A stretch of DNA of 37,349 nt from CAYMSF01 sp964542255 (lineage in GTDB: Bacteria; Verrucomicrobiota; Lentisphaeria; Victivallales; Victivallaceae): contig CAZITV010000007.1 of NCBI GenBank assembly GCA_964542255.1, positions 1-37,349 of the forward strand, written 5' to 3'. The notes below the pieces were generated by a model. The model did no database searches and was not told the DNA's origin. It saw only the letters and a list, made by a program, of their open reading frames with translations. The position numbers were made by a program, and so were the translations under genes. This document shows positions 16,866 through 25,787 of this stretch, piece by piece; within the stretch, counting starts at the first letter, position 1, and the number at the start of each line of letters is the position of its first letter.

Positions 16866-16882
16866 GTCTTTTTCGATATATT
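16854..16882 (+). promoter_or_regulatory. Candidate sigma-70 promoter of ackA-pta
   Basis: TTGCTA (16854-16859), a 17-nt spacer and TATATT (16877-16882) precede ackA by about 125 nt in a very AT-rich 241-nt gap. The -35 hexamer lies in the second unit of the tandem duplication. Confidence 0.4.
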
Positions 16883-17006
16883 TATACTTTAAATATTAAT
16901 TCAATTATGGTAAGTTAACTCTAGCATTAATCAGTTTAGAAATAACTGGATTATTTTTTTAATTAATTTACATTAATTTTATTAATATTTTAAATATTGG
17001 AGTACG

Positions 17007-18209
17007 ATGAAAGTATTAGTGTTGAACGCGGGTAGTTCGTCCATGAAGTTTACGCTTTATGCGATGGGTAAGGAACAGGCTTTAGCCAAAGGTCAAGTGG
17101 AACGATTGGGTAGCGACAACCCGCTGCTGCAGTATAAACGCCATGACGGCGTCGCGCATGAAAGCAGTCTGCCGATAAAAGACCACGTGGAAGCTCTGAA
17201 AAATATCTGCGACCTGCTGATTGATGAAAAAGTCGGGGTATTAAAAAAATTGACTGAAATTGAAGCTATCGGGCATCGTGTTGTTCACGGCGGTGAACAA
17301 ATTACCAAACCGGCAGTTGTCAATGAGCATGTCCGCAGTATTATTGAGGACTGTTTTTCACTTGCCCCTCTGCATAATCCCGCCAACCTTTCCGGCATCG
17401 AAGCCTGCGAAAAAATTTTTCCGGGAGTGGTTAACGTTGCTGTTTTTGATACTGCGTTCCATCAGACCATGTCTCCTCAGGCATTTCTTTATGCGGTGCC
17501 TTATGATTTATATACCAAGCATGGTATTCGCCGTTACGGTTTTCACGGCACCTCACATAACTTTGTCGCGGAAGCAACAGGTATCTTTTTAGGCTCGCGT
17601 TTTGAAAAAATGAAGCTGATTACTTGTCATTTGGGTAACGGCTGCAGTATGGCGGCGATTGACTCAGGTAACGTTGCGGATACTTCAATGGGAATGACAC
17701 CGCTGGAAGGGCTGGTTATGGGCACCCGCTGCGGTGATATTGACCCGGCTATCGTAGTAAGATTACTGGAACTTGGTAAAACTACCGCAGAAGTTGATAA
17801 AATTTTGAATAAACAGAGCGGACTGCTCGGAGTCGGCGGCATTAATAGTTCTGATATGCGCGATATCATCGAGGCGGAGAAGAAAGGCGACCAGCAGGCA
17901 CTGCGCGCCAGGCGTATGTTTACCCGCCGCGTAGTTAAATATATCGGCGCCTATTATGCGCTGCTTGGCGGAGCAGATGCAATTGTCTTTACCGGCGGCA
18001 TCGGTGAATGGAGTGCTTATATTCGTGAAAGAATTTGCCGCAGGCTTGGCGGTTTCGGTATCGTTTTGGATGAAAAGAAAAACAACGAGTGCCTAGGTAA
18101 CCCCGGTATTATTTCAACAGCTGACAGTAGATGTAAGCTTGTTGTTATGCCAACTAACGAAGAATTAATGATTGCCCGTCAGGTTGTTTCAACATTAGCA
18201 CCGCGCTAA
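17007..18209 (+). CDS. ackA: Acetate kinase
   Basis: 400 aa, usual length. It interconverts acetyl phosphate plus ADP and acetate plus ATP, in the cytoplasm. The ASKHA signatures are complete: LVLNAGSSSMKF at the N terminus, GHRVVHGGE, FDTAFHQTM, RRYGFHGTSH with the catalytic-site residues, LGNGCSMAAIDSG and DTSMGMTPLEGLVMGTR, and VFTGGIGEW near the C terminus. GGAG precedes the ATG. pta follows after 22 nt, so both enzymes of the acetyl-CoA to acetate pathway are made together. Confidence 0.98.
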   Translation: MKVLVLNAGSSSMKFTLYAMGKEQALAKGQVERLGSDNPLLQYKRHDGVAHESSLPIKDHVEALKNICDLLIDEKVGVLKKLTEIEAIGHRVVHGGEQITKPAVVNEHVRSIIEDCFSLAPLHNPANLSGIEACEKIFPGVVNVAVFDTAFHQTMSPQAFLYAVPYDLYTKHGIRRYGFHGTSHNFVAEATGIFLGSRFEKMKLITCHLGNGCSMAAIDSGNVADTSMGMTPLEGLVMGTRCGDIDPAIVVRLLELGKTTAEVDKILNKQSGLLGVGGINSSDMRDIIEAEKKGDQQALRARRMFTRRVVKYIGAYYALLGGADAIVFTGGIGEWSAYIRERICRRLGGFGIVLDEKKNNECLGNPGIISTADSRCKLVVMPTNEELMIARQVVSTLAPR

Positions 18210-18231
18210 AATTAAGATAAGGATTACGTTT

Positions 18232-19242
18232 ATGTCAGCTATTGAAAAATTTGTTGCCAGAGCTGCCAGTGCCGGAAAAACTTTGGTACTGCCGGAAGGT
18301 ATGGACCCGCGTGTAGTAACTGCAGCTAACATGATTATCGAACGCGGCGTTGCAAAAAAAGTCATCGTGATGGGTACTGAGCAGGAGTTGGCTGAATCAT
18401 GCAAACAGTCAGGCATCACTCAGCGGAAATTTGAATCGTTAGACCATTTGACCTGTGATTTCTTTGAACAATATGCCGCACAGTTCTGTGAATTACGCAA
18501 GAAAAAAGGCATCTCAATGGACGATGCCCGCAAAGCAATGCAGGACAGAATATTTTTCGGCGCCATGATGACCCGCAATGCCATGGTTGACGGTATGGTC
18601 GCCGGCAGTGTCGCATCCACGCCGGATATGCTGCGGGCCTCATTTAACTGTATCGGAACAGCCCCCGGTATCAAAATTGCCAGCAGCTGCTTTGTGATGG
18701 ACTTACAAACTCCGACCATCGCCGGTGATGAGGTGCTGCTCTATTCTGACTGCGGCGTCAATCCCAATCCTGATGCTGACCAGTTGGTTGACATTGCGCT
18801 GGCAACCAGCCGCACTTACCGCGCACTGCTCGGCAAACAACCCAAAGTAGCCTTCCTCTCTTTCTCCACTCACGGCAGCGCTTCACATGAAATCTTGGAT
18901 AAAGTTATCGCCGCCACCGCTAAATTCAAAGCCAAAATCGTAGCAGAAAATCTAGACATCATTGCCGATGGCGAACTCCAGGCCGATGCCGCACTCGTTC
19001 CTAAAGTGGCAATTCAAAAAGCCCCGCAAAGTGCAATCGTCGGCGATGCCAACGTGTTGATTTTTCCGGATTTGAACGCTGGCAACATCTGCTATAAATT
19101 GACTCAACGCCTGGCTGGTGCCGGTGCCTACGGGCCGATTTTGCAAGGGCTCGCCAAGCCGGTTAACGATTTGTCCCGCGGCTGTGTGGCAGAAGACATT
19201 TTTGGTGTTGCCGCGATCACGGTTTGCCAGTCTATCGAGTAG
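18232..19242 (+). CDS. pta: Phosphate acetyltransferase
   Basis: 336 aa, the short single-domain form without the N-terminal DRTGG/regulatory part of the E. coli enzyme. It converts acetyl-CoA and phosphate to acetyl phosphate, feeding AckA. Seen: LVLPEGMDPRVVTAA at the start, VDGMVAGSVASTPDMLR, IASSCFVMDLQ, LSFSTHGSASHEI, and VLIFPDLNAGNICYKLTQR with ANAYGP-like GAGAYGPILQGL. AAGGA precedes the ATG. Codons in the second half are strongly C-ending, as in the secreted protein at 1000. A terminator follows. Confidence 0.97.
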   Translation: MSAIEKFVARAASAGKTLVLPEGMDPRVVTAANMIIERGVAKKVIVMGTEQELAESCKQSGITQRKFESLDHLTCDFFEQYAAQFCELRKKKGISMDDARKAMQDRIFFGAMMTRNAMVDGMVAGSVASTPDMLRASFNCIGTAPGIKIASSCFVMDLQTPTIAGDEVLLYSDCGVNPNPDADQLVDIALATSRTYRALLGKQPKVAFLSFSTHGSASHEILDKVIAATAKFKAKIVAENLDIIADGELQADAALVPKVAIQKAPQSAIVGDANVLIFPDLNAGNICYKLTQRLAGAGAYGPILQGLAKPVNDLSRGCVAEDIFGVAAITVCQSIE

Positions 19243-19283
19243 CGCCCACAACACTACTTGATGTGATGAATTAATTACTTATT

Positions 19284-19320
19284 GCGCCGTTTGGTTTTGT
19301 GCCTTTCGGCGCTTTTTTTT
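19284..19320 (+). terminator. Rho-independent terminator of ackA-pta
   Basis: GCGCCG (19284-19289) and CGGCGC (19307-19312) form a GC-rich stem, directly followed by eight or more T. It ends the ackA-pta unit about 40 nt after the pta stop. Confidence 0.8.
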
Positions 19321-19377
19321 TGAATACCAAGTTTTACTGCCTAGCTGAACATCTCGCCGAAAGTGTGGTTGCCGCAA

Positions 19378-19406
19378 TTGATTTTGTTGCAGTTAAGGAT
19401 TATCTT
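19378..19406 (+). promoter_or_regulatory. Candidate sigma-70 promoter of tyrS
   Basis: TTGATT (19378-19383), a 17-nt spacer and TATCTT (19401-19406), about 70 nt before the tyrS ATG and after the ackA-pta terminator. No T-box or other leader structure was recognised. Confidence 0.35.
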
Positions 19407-19478
19407 AAAAGCCTGGTAAATGTTTTGTGGGTATTGTCTTCAGTGTGTTGTATTAATTAGTAACAGGTTAGGTAGTGG

Positions 19479-20771
19479 ATGAGCATTTATAATGAGTTAA
19501 AAGCGAGAAGTTTTGTCTATCAGGAAACTGATGCCGAAAATATAGCCAAGATATTGGACAATGAAAAGGTAGCATTTTATGTTGGTTTTGACCCGACTGG
19601 GAGCAGTCTGCACGTGGGACATTTATTGCCGATAATGGCAATGCGGTTGCTGCAGCGGGCAGGGCATATTCCGATTGTACTGGTTGGCGGTGCCACCGCG
19701 CAAATTGGCGACCCGTCCGGTAAGCAGACTACACGTCCGATACTCACAAAAGATGAAGTAGGTGCCAATGCCGCGGCGCTACGTGAACAGTTAGGGCGGT
19801 TTATTTCGATTGACAGTGGCGCAGCGCATTTTGTTAATAATCATGATTGGTTTAAAGATGTGCTTTACATAGATTTTTTGCGTGAAATCGGCTCAAAGTT
19901 TAGTGTGAACCGAATGTTGGCGCAAGAGTCAGTGAAAATGCGTCTTGAGACAGGTCTAACATTTTTAGAATTTAATTATTCTATCCTTCAGGCATACGAT
20001 TTTTATATTCTTAATCGTGATTTGAACTGCAGAATGCAGTTCGGCGGCCAGGACCAGTGGGGAAATATTGTTGCTGGAACAGAGCTAGTCAGAAAAATGT
20101 CGCAAAATGAAGTATTCGCCATGACTTTTCCGCTGCTGACAGATAGCAGCGGCAATAAGTTTGGCAAAACTGCCGGTGGTACGAATATATGGCTTGATAA
20201 AGCTCGTACTCCGGTATTTGATTACTACCAGTTCTGGCGCAATTGCGAAGATCATGATGTACGGCGTTTATTATGTTTTTTTACCAATTTGCCTGTGGTT
20301 GAAATTGAACAACTGGCTGCTTTAACCGCACCGGCCATTAACCGCACTAAAGAAATCCTGGCATACGAGGCAACTCGTTTGGCACATGGTGATACAGAAG
20401 CTGCGAATGCTTATCTTGCGGCAGGAACAAAATTTGGATTTGCTGATCCGGAATGCATAATTCCAACCAGTAGCGCCATCAAATCAGTTTCCCGTACATC
20501 CGGCGCTTGTCTTGATGATTTTCCCTCATTCGAAATTTGTTCAGAAATGGTTGGTGGTGATGGTTTATGGGTAGTACAGCTTTTTACCAATAGCGGATTG
20601 TGTGGTTCAAATAGCGAGTCGAGGCGGCTAATTCAAGGTGGCGGCGCTTACCTCAATGACCAGCGTATTACTGACGTAAATATGAAGGTTGCACTTTCTG
20701 ACTTTAACCATAACTATCTTATTTTAAAAGCCGGGAAAAAGAATATTCTGAAAGTTGTTCTTGCATCTTAA
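19479..20771 (+). CDS. tyrS: Tyrosyl-tRNA synthetase
   Basis: 430 aa, TyrS class close to the E. coli type. It charges tRNA-Tyr with tyrosine using ATP. The class I HIGH motif is HVGH (45-48) after FDPTGSSL, the binding-site segment is QFGGQDQWGN, and the KMSKS loop is KFGKT (227-231). The C-terminal S4-like tRNA-binding domain starts around 365 with SESRRLIQGGGAYLNDQRI. The ATG follows GGTTAGG. It stands between two units, with its own likely promoter. Confidence 0.97.
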   Translation: MSIYNELKARSFVYQETDAENIAKILDNEKVAFYVGFDPTGSSLHVGHLLPIMAMRLLQRAGHIPIVLVGGATAQIGDPSGKQTTRPILTKDEVGANAAALREQLGRFISIDSGAAHFVNNHDWFKDVLYIDFLREIGSKFSVNRMLAQESVKMRLETGLTFLEFNYSILQAYDFYILNRDLNCRMQFGGQDQWGNIVAGTELVRKMSQNEVFAMTFPLLTDSSGNKFGKTAGGTNIWLDKARTPVFDYYQFWRNCEDHDVRRLLCFFTNLPVVEIEQLAALTAPAINRTKEILAYEATRLAHGDTEAANAYLAAGTKFGFADPECIIPTSSAIKSVSRTSGACLDDFPSFEICSEMVGGDGLWVVQLFTNSGLCGSNSESRRLIQGGGAYLNDQRITDVNMKVALSDFNHNYLILKAGKKNILKVVLAS

Positions 20772-20874
20772 ATAGGTGCAATAGCGCTTAACGAATTGCA
20801 AAGATTTACAGAGCACTAGTGCAGTGTAAAATTGTTGGACAGAGCAGATTTATTATCTTGGAGTACTACTATAT

Positions 20875-22254
20875 ATGAGCGCAATGAATTGGAAAAAATT
20901 GTTGTCTTCAAAACGGCTGGGAAAGACCGAAGCCGATGCTATATCCTTGGGGCGTTCGCCATTCCAGCAAGACTTTGACCGTATCGTATTTTCTTCAGCT
21001 TTTCGCCGTTTGCAGGACAAAGCGCAGGTATTCCCATTGGCGGAAAACGATTATGTGCGTACTCGTCTAACTCATAGTATGGAAGTGTCATGTATCGGGC
21101 GTTCGCTCGGCACGCGTTCTGGTGTTTTTATCTGCAAAAATAACGATGTCGGCTTAATTCAGCCTAGTGATGTTGGTGCAATTATTGCGGCAGCCTGTCT
21201 AGCTCATGACATCGGTAATCCGCCGCTTGGACATTCCGGCGAGGAAGCTATACGGCACTGGTTTTGTCACTCTGCCGTTGCCGCCGTTGTAAAAAAGCAG
21301 ATGAGCAGATGCGAACGGGCTGATTTTGAACGTTACGAGGGCAATGCCCAGGGATTTAGAGTGCTGACTAGACTGCAGATGCCGGATAATTATGGCGGTA
21401 TGCAGTTGACCTGCGCTACGCTGGGCGCATTTTCCAAATATCCAACAGAGTCATGCGTAAAAAAACGTACACAGGGCGTGGCAATGAAAAAATTTAATTT
21501 TTTTCAGGCAGACAAAGCACTATTTCTTGAAGTGGCTGAAACTACCGGATTATTGCCTGTTGGAAGTGGCGCCTGCAGTTGGTGCCGCCATCCATTGGCA
21601 TTTCTGGTTGAGGCAGCTGATGATATCAGTTACCGCATCATAGACTTCGAGGATAGTCATTTTCTCGGTGCTATTGATTACAATGAAGTAGAGTCATTAT
21701 TTATGCGTATCATTGACGACAGTGAACTGCGCAAACAACTTAAAAATATCAAAGACTGCGAACGGCGCGTTGAAATAATGCGGGCGCGCGCCATTGGAAA
21801 ATTAGTCCACCAGATTTCTGACAGTTTTGAAAAACACCACGATGAAATTATTCAAGGGACACTAACTCAACCGTTAATCGAACTAATCCCGGCTGCAGAC
21901 GCTTTGAAAAAAATTGAACTGCGCAGTTTTGAAGACGTTTATACCTACCGGCGCGCAGTTGAAATTGAGGCAGCTGGATTTGAACTTACTGAGGGACTGC
22001 TCGACGCTTTTATGACTAGCGTTAATGATGTTGCGCAATCAATCGAACACGGTACCAAGCCGCTTTACCGCAATAGCAGGTTGATGTTACTCATACCTGG
22101 ACGATACCGCAATACTGATGACAAAGCCTGGCGCGAAAGCGCCTATGTCAGATTGTTGAACATACTTGATTATGTATCTGATATGACTGATTCTTATGCA
22201 GTGTCACTGTTTAAAAAGATTAAAGGCATTTCCTTGCCAGGTCAATATTCATAA
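20875..22254 (+). CDS. dgt: Deoxyguanosinetriphosphate triphosphohydrolase (HD domain)
   Basis: 459 aa. It hydrolyses dGTP (or other dNTPs) to the nucleoside and triphosphate, controlling dNTP pools. HD-domain metal ligands are His in TRLTHSMEVS, the His-Asp pair in CLAHDIGNPPLGHSGEEA, and a later Asp in VEAADDISYRIIDFED. The substrate-binding N-terminal SAFRRLQDKAQVFPL is typical of the family. E. coli-type dGTPases run about 500 aa, so length is consistent. GGAG precedes the ATG. An ATG three codons on (20884) is possible. Confidence 0.93.
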   Translation: MSAMNWKKLLSSKRLGKTEADAISLGRSPFQQDFDRIVFSSAFRRLQDKAQVFPLAENDYVRTRLTHSMEVSCIGRSLGTRSGVFICKNNDVGLIQPSDVGAIIAAACLAHDIGNPPLGHSGEEAIRHWFCHSAVAAVVKKQMSRCERADFERYEGNAQGFRVLTRLQMPDNYGGMQLTCATLGAFSKYPTESCVKKRTQGVAMKKFNFFQADKALFLEVAETTGLLPVGSGACSWCRHPLAFLVEAADDISYRIIDFEDSHFLGAIDYNEVESLFMRIIDDSELRKQLKNIKDCERRVEIMRARAIGKLVHQISDSFEKHHDEIIQGTLTQPLIELIPAADALKKIELRSFEDVYTYRRAVEIEAAGFELTEGLLDAFMTSVNDVAQSIEHGTKPLYRNSRLMLLIPGRYRNTDDKAWRESAYVRLLNILDYVSDMTDSYAVSLFKKIKGISLPGQYS

Positions 22255-22385
22255 CGACTGTAATGCTATTTCGGCAATTTGTAAGGCGCCTGGTAGGGTA
22301 ACGTTGAATGGAAGAACTTATCGTAAATAAATGGCGTGCATTTTATACTTACTAGAATGTATTGAATTTTATATATGGCAGGATA

Positions 22386-22407
22386 AAGCTATCAGACTGA
22401 TAGTTTT
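22386..22407. terminator. Weak hairpin between dgt and tRNA-Pro
   Basis: CTATCA and TGATAG pair around a 3-nt loop and continue as an A-rich/T-rich flank, ending in four T on the plus strand. It lies between the convergent dgt and tRNA-Pro and may end either transcript. The stem is short and AT-rich. Confidence 0.35.
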
Positions 22408-22419
22408 GTGAGTAAAAAA

Positions 22420-22497
22420 TGGTCGGGGTGAGAGGATTTGAACCTCCGGCCTCTGCGTCCCGAACGCAGCGCTCTAGCCAGACTGAGCCACACCCCG
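22420..22497 (-). tRNA. tRNA-Pro (CGG anticodon)
   Basis: 78 nt including an encoded CCA end. Acceptor arms CGGGGTG and CACCCCG pair fully, with A as discriminator. The anticodon stem CTGCG/CGCAG encloses the loop TTCGGGA, giving anticodon CGG for codon CCG. The T arm with GTTCAAATC is normal. It lies on the same strand as, and 88 nt after, the jag gene and could be part of its transcript or have its own promoter. Confidence 0.97.
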
Positions 22498-22502
22498 AAA
22501 TA

Positions 22503-22535
22503 AACGGTCTCGAAAGTCAAACTGATGAGACCGTT
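22503..22535 (-). promoter_or_regulatory. Strong hairpin between jag and tRNA-Pro
   Basis: AACGGTCTC and GAGACCGTT form a perfect 9-bp stem with a 15-nt loop. There is no good T-tract on either side. It may be a weak terminator of the rpmH-jag operon or an RNA-processing site upstream of the tRNA. Confidence 0.45.
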
Positions 22536-22585
22536 AATCTAATTGCAGATTTTAAATTTTCAACTATTAAAACGAGATAAAATTA

Positions 22586-23326
22586 CTATTTTTTAGCAGC
22601 AATAATTACGTTCTTCAATGCTCCTTCGCCTTCGCTGGCTGTGGTTATTTCCGGATCATCCTGCAAGGTAATGTGAATTATTCTGCGATCGTGAGAATTC
22701 ATTTTGGGCAGCACCACAGGTTCTCCCCAGCGTTTAACTTCTTTCGCCGCATCTTGTGCCTGATTTTGCAGGTTAATTTCGTGAGTTTCGCTGTCCTCTT
22801 CGATATTATGACTGCTGTCCCGCTGCGGATAACGTTCTTCTCTATCGCTGCCGCTGCGCTCTCTGCGTCCGTCTCTATCGTTGCCGCTGTACTCCCGGCG
22901 TCCATCTCTATCGCTGCCGCTGCGTTCCCTGCGTTCGCGCGGTTTATGTTCTTGGCGGCGTGGATCTCTGCTTTCACGGTGTTCTCTTTTGTGTTCTGTT
23001 TGTTCATCGTCACTTGATTCGCCGTTTTCGCGTTCAGAAAAATGTTTGCCGCTTTTTCTGGAATATCCATCAATATCTAAAGATATTTTTGGGCAGTCGG
23101 TATCAGCGTTGAACATCATTCTGTTTAGCAGGAGTTGTAATCCGTCCAGTGTTTGTCCTTTTCTACCGATGATTCTACCGGCTTCTTCCGAGCTGATTAG
23201 AACTGCCAGCCTTGAACCCTTTTCTTCTACTTTGAGTGATGCCTCTAAGCCGAGGTAATCGAGCATCGTAGCGAGTGTTTTGGCAACATTGCCCTTGATT
23301 TCTTCCATCTTTTCCTGACTTACCAT
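22586..23326 (-). CDS. jag: Jag/KhpB-type KH-R3H RNA-binding protein
   Basis: 246 aa. An N-terminal Jag-type segment (1-30) leads into a KH domain with AGRIIGRKGQTLDGLQLLLN (49-68). The R3H domain at 195-243 has the RxxxH motif in HDRRIIH and TTASEGEGALKNV. Between them lies a highly charged Arg/Asp/Glu/Ser linker (about 95-170) that includes three 11-residue repeats (132-164). Jag proteins bind RNA and affect membrane protein insertion and cell elongation in Gram-positives. It follows yidC by 31 nt, the usual partner. AGGAG precedes the ATG. The linker is longer and more repetitive than in most relatives. Confidence 0.92.
   Translation of the reverse strand: MVSQEKMEEIKGNVAKTLATMLDYLGLEASLKVEEKGSRLAVLISSEEAGRIIGRKGQTLDGLQLLLNRMMFNADTDCPKISLDIDGYSRKSGKHFSERENGESSDDEQTEHKREHRESRDPRRQEHKPRERRERSGSDRDGRREYSGNDRDGRRERSGSDREERYPQRDSSHNIEEDSETHEINLQNQAQDAAKEVKRWGEPVVLPKMNSHDRRIIHITLQDDPEITTASEGEGALKNVIIAAKK
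22835..22933 (-). repeat. 33-bp tandem repeat (three units) inside jag
   Basis: Units 22835-22867, 22868-22900 and 22901-22933 share the core TCTCTATCG-TGCCGCTG and keep frame, encoding RRERSGSDRDG, RREYSGNDRDG and RRERSGSDREE (as read from the protein). Such in-frame arrays can change copy number by slippage. Confidence 0.88.
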
Positions 23327-23357
23327 AGTTTGGTACTCCTTGTTACGCTTATATTAT

Positions 23358-25097
23358 TTAAGCGTTTTTCAATTTTGGTTTAGCGTTCTTGTCTGCCGCA
23401 GGAGCATCTTTGCTGAATTTTTGTGTAGCATAGAGCTGCAAGATGCTGAATATCTGACTTACTGTCCAGTAAAGTGTTAAACCTGAAGGTAGGTTATAAA
23501 GGACAAACAGCATCACAATCGGCATGAACATTAACATTTTTTGTTGCATCGGATCGGCTGGAGCGGGAGTCATTTTTTGCTGCAGTACCATCAGTGCGGT
23601 CATAACTAATACCAACGGGTTTAGTGGTAAAAGGTTAAATATTACCGCGATAGTGTCAGGCAGAGTTAAATCTTTCGCCCATAAAAATGATACTTGGCGC
23701 AATTCAATCGCACCGTCCAGCGTCGCATATAAGGCAAAAAATACTGGAATTTGCAGCAGAATAGGGAAGCATCCGCCAAGTGGATTAACCCCTTCCTGTT
23801 TATATAATTCCATTATTTTAGCGTTCATCTGTTGCGGGGTCTCTTTATATTTAGCTCTAATTTCAGTCATTTGGGGTTGCAGTTTCTGCATCTTCTTCAT
23901 TGAGTTATTAGCTTTTTGTGTGACTGGCCAGAATAGCAGCCGTACGATTATGGTCAAAGCAATAATACTCCAGCCATAAGAGCCGCAGAATGACTTTAGA
24001 AATACCAGGAACACAAGCATGAGTCGTGCCAGCCAGTCCAGCGGTCCCCAAGAGAGGTGCATTACTTTGGCAATAGACGGGTCAATTTTTTTAAATTCAG
24101 AAATTACTTTTGGACCGGCATAATAATTGAATTTAAGTATTACTTCATTGCCTGGTTCAATAGTAATATTCTTATAGATACCACCAGCACCGGCTGAGTA
24201 AATGAGAGTATCCGGCTCATCCGGCAAATCAATTTTTTGGCGATGCAGTGCGGCGCCGCCGTCGAACGGTTTTTCTGGCAGCAGTATGCAGCAGAAATAT
24301 TTATTGGTTATGCCAATCCATTTCAAATTATCATAAACCGTTGCTTTGAAGTCTTTTTCTTTTGCATCTGCATTGACTGCGATTACGTCACCATTGACCT
24401 GCATCATATCAACACAATGCGATTCAGTGATTACTGTATCGCCTGCAAGTTGGTGCAACGGTGGAATCGAACCGGTGTTTACAGTTACTTGATCCAAAGA
24501 GATGGCTGCGCTGCCGGGATTGCGCAATGTAATTTGATATTTGGTCGAATAGCTATCAGTGATTTCCCATTGTTGGGAAATCATAAAGGTTTGCCCTTTT
24601 GTATCAATAATTTTTCTGGTGACACTGAAGCCATCATTGATACTGCGGTTGTTATCCAGTAATTCTAATGTTTTCCATTTGCCGCTGCTGCTGTCTACCG
24701 ATGCTGCGGCAGGAATTGAACCGATGAATAGAGATACTTTGTCGGTGTGTGAATATAGCGGGAACCTGTTGAGTTTAACTGCACTGACTGCACCGGCAAG
24801 CGGTTCGATGCTCATTGTAAAAAAAGCATTGGAAATATTTTGCGGCGGCAAATTTGGCAGTGCGTTAGAAGTTTTATCGGCTATTGCTGTTTCAGAAATT
24901 TTAACTGCCGTCTCCGGGGCGTTTGTTTTGACCAAGTCTGATTTACTGACAGTTTTTTCTTGAACTTGCTGATTTTGTTGAGTTTGCACTTTGGGTTCAT
25001 TTTTAATCCATCCCATCTTTTGGCACAGCGGATTCCAACCGAGCAAAACCACAATACAAATCAAAAAAACGATAATCGTCTCTTTATCGAACTTCAC
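23358..25097 (-). CDS. yidC: Membrane protein insertase YidC
   Basis: 579 aa, the Gram-negative form with a large periplasmic domain. It inserts and folds inner-membrane proteins, alone or with Sec. Residues about 6-23 form the first transmembrane helix, 35-340 the periplasmic beta-rich domain, and five more helices from about 350 carry the Oxa1/YidC core: IVRLLFWPVTQKANNSMKKMQ with the groove Arg, the coiled cytoplasmic loop, NPLGGCFPILLQIPVFFALY, and LPSGLTLYWTVSQIFSILQ. The start is GTG with AGGAT upstream. It follows yidD by 19 nt. Confidence 0.96.
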   Translation of the reverse strand: MKFDKETIIVFLICIVVLLGWNPLCQKMGWIKNEPKVQTQQNQQVQEKTVSKSDLVKTNAPETAVKISETAIADKTSNALPNLPPQNISNAFFTMSIEPLAGAVSAVKLNRFPLYSHTDKVSLFIGSIPAAASVDSSSGKWKTLELLDNNRSINDGFSVTRKIIDTKGQTFMISQQWEITDSYSTKYQITLRNPGSAAISLDQVTVNTGSIPPLHQLAGDTVITESHCVDMMQVNGDVIAVNADAKEKDFKATVYDNLKWIGITNKYFCCILLPEKPFDGGAALHRQKIDLPDEPDTLIYSAGAGGIYKNITIEPGNEVILKFNYYAGPKVISEFKKIDPSIAKVMHLSWGPLDWLARLMLVFLVFLKSFCGSYGWSIIALTIIVRLLFWPVTQKANNSMKKMQKLQPQMTEIRAKYKETPQQMNAKIMELYKQEGVNPLGGCFPILLQIPVFFALYATLDGAIELRQVSFLWAKDLTLPDTIAVIFNLLPLNPLVLVMTALMVLQQKMTPAPADPMQQKMLMFMPIVMLFVLYNLPSGLTLYWTVSQIFSILQLYATQKFSKDAPAADKNAKPKLKNA

Positions 25098-25116
25098 AAT
25101 ATTTATCCTTTATAAT

Positions 25117-25359
25117 TCAATCATTCCGCCATTTACCGCGCGGCGGCACCGGATCGTACCCACTTTTACACCAAGGTTGGCAACGCAGCAATCGCCACAC
25201 CGTTAAACAACACCCTTTTAAAAAACCATGCTGCAAAATGGCATTAACAGCATAATGAGAACATGTAGGCTCGAAACGGCAACAGCGCGGCAGTAGCGGT
25301 GAGATTGTCCATTGGTATAATTTTATTACCATTACCGCAATTGCGGTAAACGGCAACAT
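25117..25359 (-). CDS. yidD: Membrane protein insertion efficiency factor YidD
   Basis: 80 aa. The small basic, cysteine-rich protein has the family core YQWTISPLLPRCCRFEPTCS followed by HYAVNAILQHG and the closing DPVPPRG. It is a peripheral inner-membrane protein that helps YidC-dependent insertion. The ATG at 25359 overlaps the rnpA stop by one base (TAATG), so it is coupled to rnpA. A longer in-frame extension upstream would run through rnpA and is rejected. Confidence 0.94.
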   Translation of the reverse strand: MLPFTAIAVMVIKLYQWTISPLLPRCCRFEPTCSHYAVNAILQHGFLKGCCLTVWRLLRCQPWCKSGYDPVPPRGKWRND

Positions 25360-25748
25360 TACTTTTCGCCAACAATCAGTCGCGCCCGTTTCAACAACCT
25401 TTCCAACTCGGCTTGAACATCCTGCTGCTTGGCCTGCAGCATCGGGTGCCGTGGAATCACTGCAATGTGCGCATTCGCACTTATTTTTGCTTTCAATAGA
25501 CGAAACGATTCCCATATCAGGCGTCTCGCCCGATTTCTGATTACTGCATTGCGGTGGAATTTTTTTCCGCATATTACTCCAGCACGTAATTTTTCGTCTT
25601 GAGCCGTAGCAATTACCAGCAACAACAGCATCCCTGGAAATTTTCTGCCGTTTGCTCTAATAAAATCAAACTCTGACTTCAAACGAAGTTTATCAGAAGG
25701 TTTAAGTGTTTGTTTCAAGCTAAAACGGCTTTTTTGATTAATGAGCAA
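25359..25748 (-). CDS. rnpA: Ribonuclease P protein component
   Basis: 129 aa. Basic protein that binds RNase P RNA and helps tRNA 5' maturation. Seen: LKSEFDFIRANGRKFPG, GVICGKKFHRNAVIRNRARRLIWE with the conserved RNR motif, and AVIPRHP. The start is uncertain: the longest reading begins with TTG at 25748, without a clear ribosome binding site, and another TTG ten codons on is possible; no in-frame ATG exists at the N terminus. It lies between rpmH (39 nt upstream) and yidD. Confidence 0.92.
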   Translation of the reverse strand: MLINQKSRFSLKQTLKPSDKLRLKSEFDFIRANGRKFPGMLLLLVIATAQDEKLRAGVICGKKFHRNAVIRNRARRLIWESFRLLKAKISANAHIAVIPRHPMLQAKQQDVQAELERLLKRARLIVGEK

Positions 25749-25787
25749 CGTATTGGTATTATCATATCTCGGCTGAAAATATGAATA

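Noticed and set aside
19318..19465. Open stretch (about 46 codons, + strand) before tyrS
   Set aside because: It would begin with TTG inside the terminator T-run, has no ribosome binding site, and overlaps the proposed tyrS promoter. Composition alone does not support a gene.
19322..19478. T-box riboswitch before tyrS
   Set aside because: The 157-nt gap shows no T-box sequence (AGGGTGG-like) and no specifier stem; the gap is also short for one.
25117..25572. Longer 151-codon form of YidD
   Set aside because: The N-terminal 71 codons lie within rnpA in another frame and do not resemble the family; the ATG overlapping the rnpA stop gives the normal 80-aa protein.
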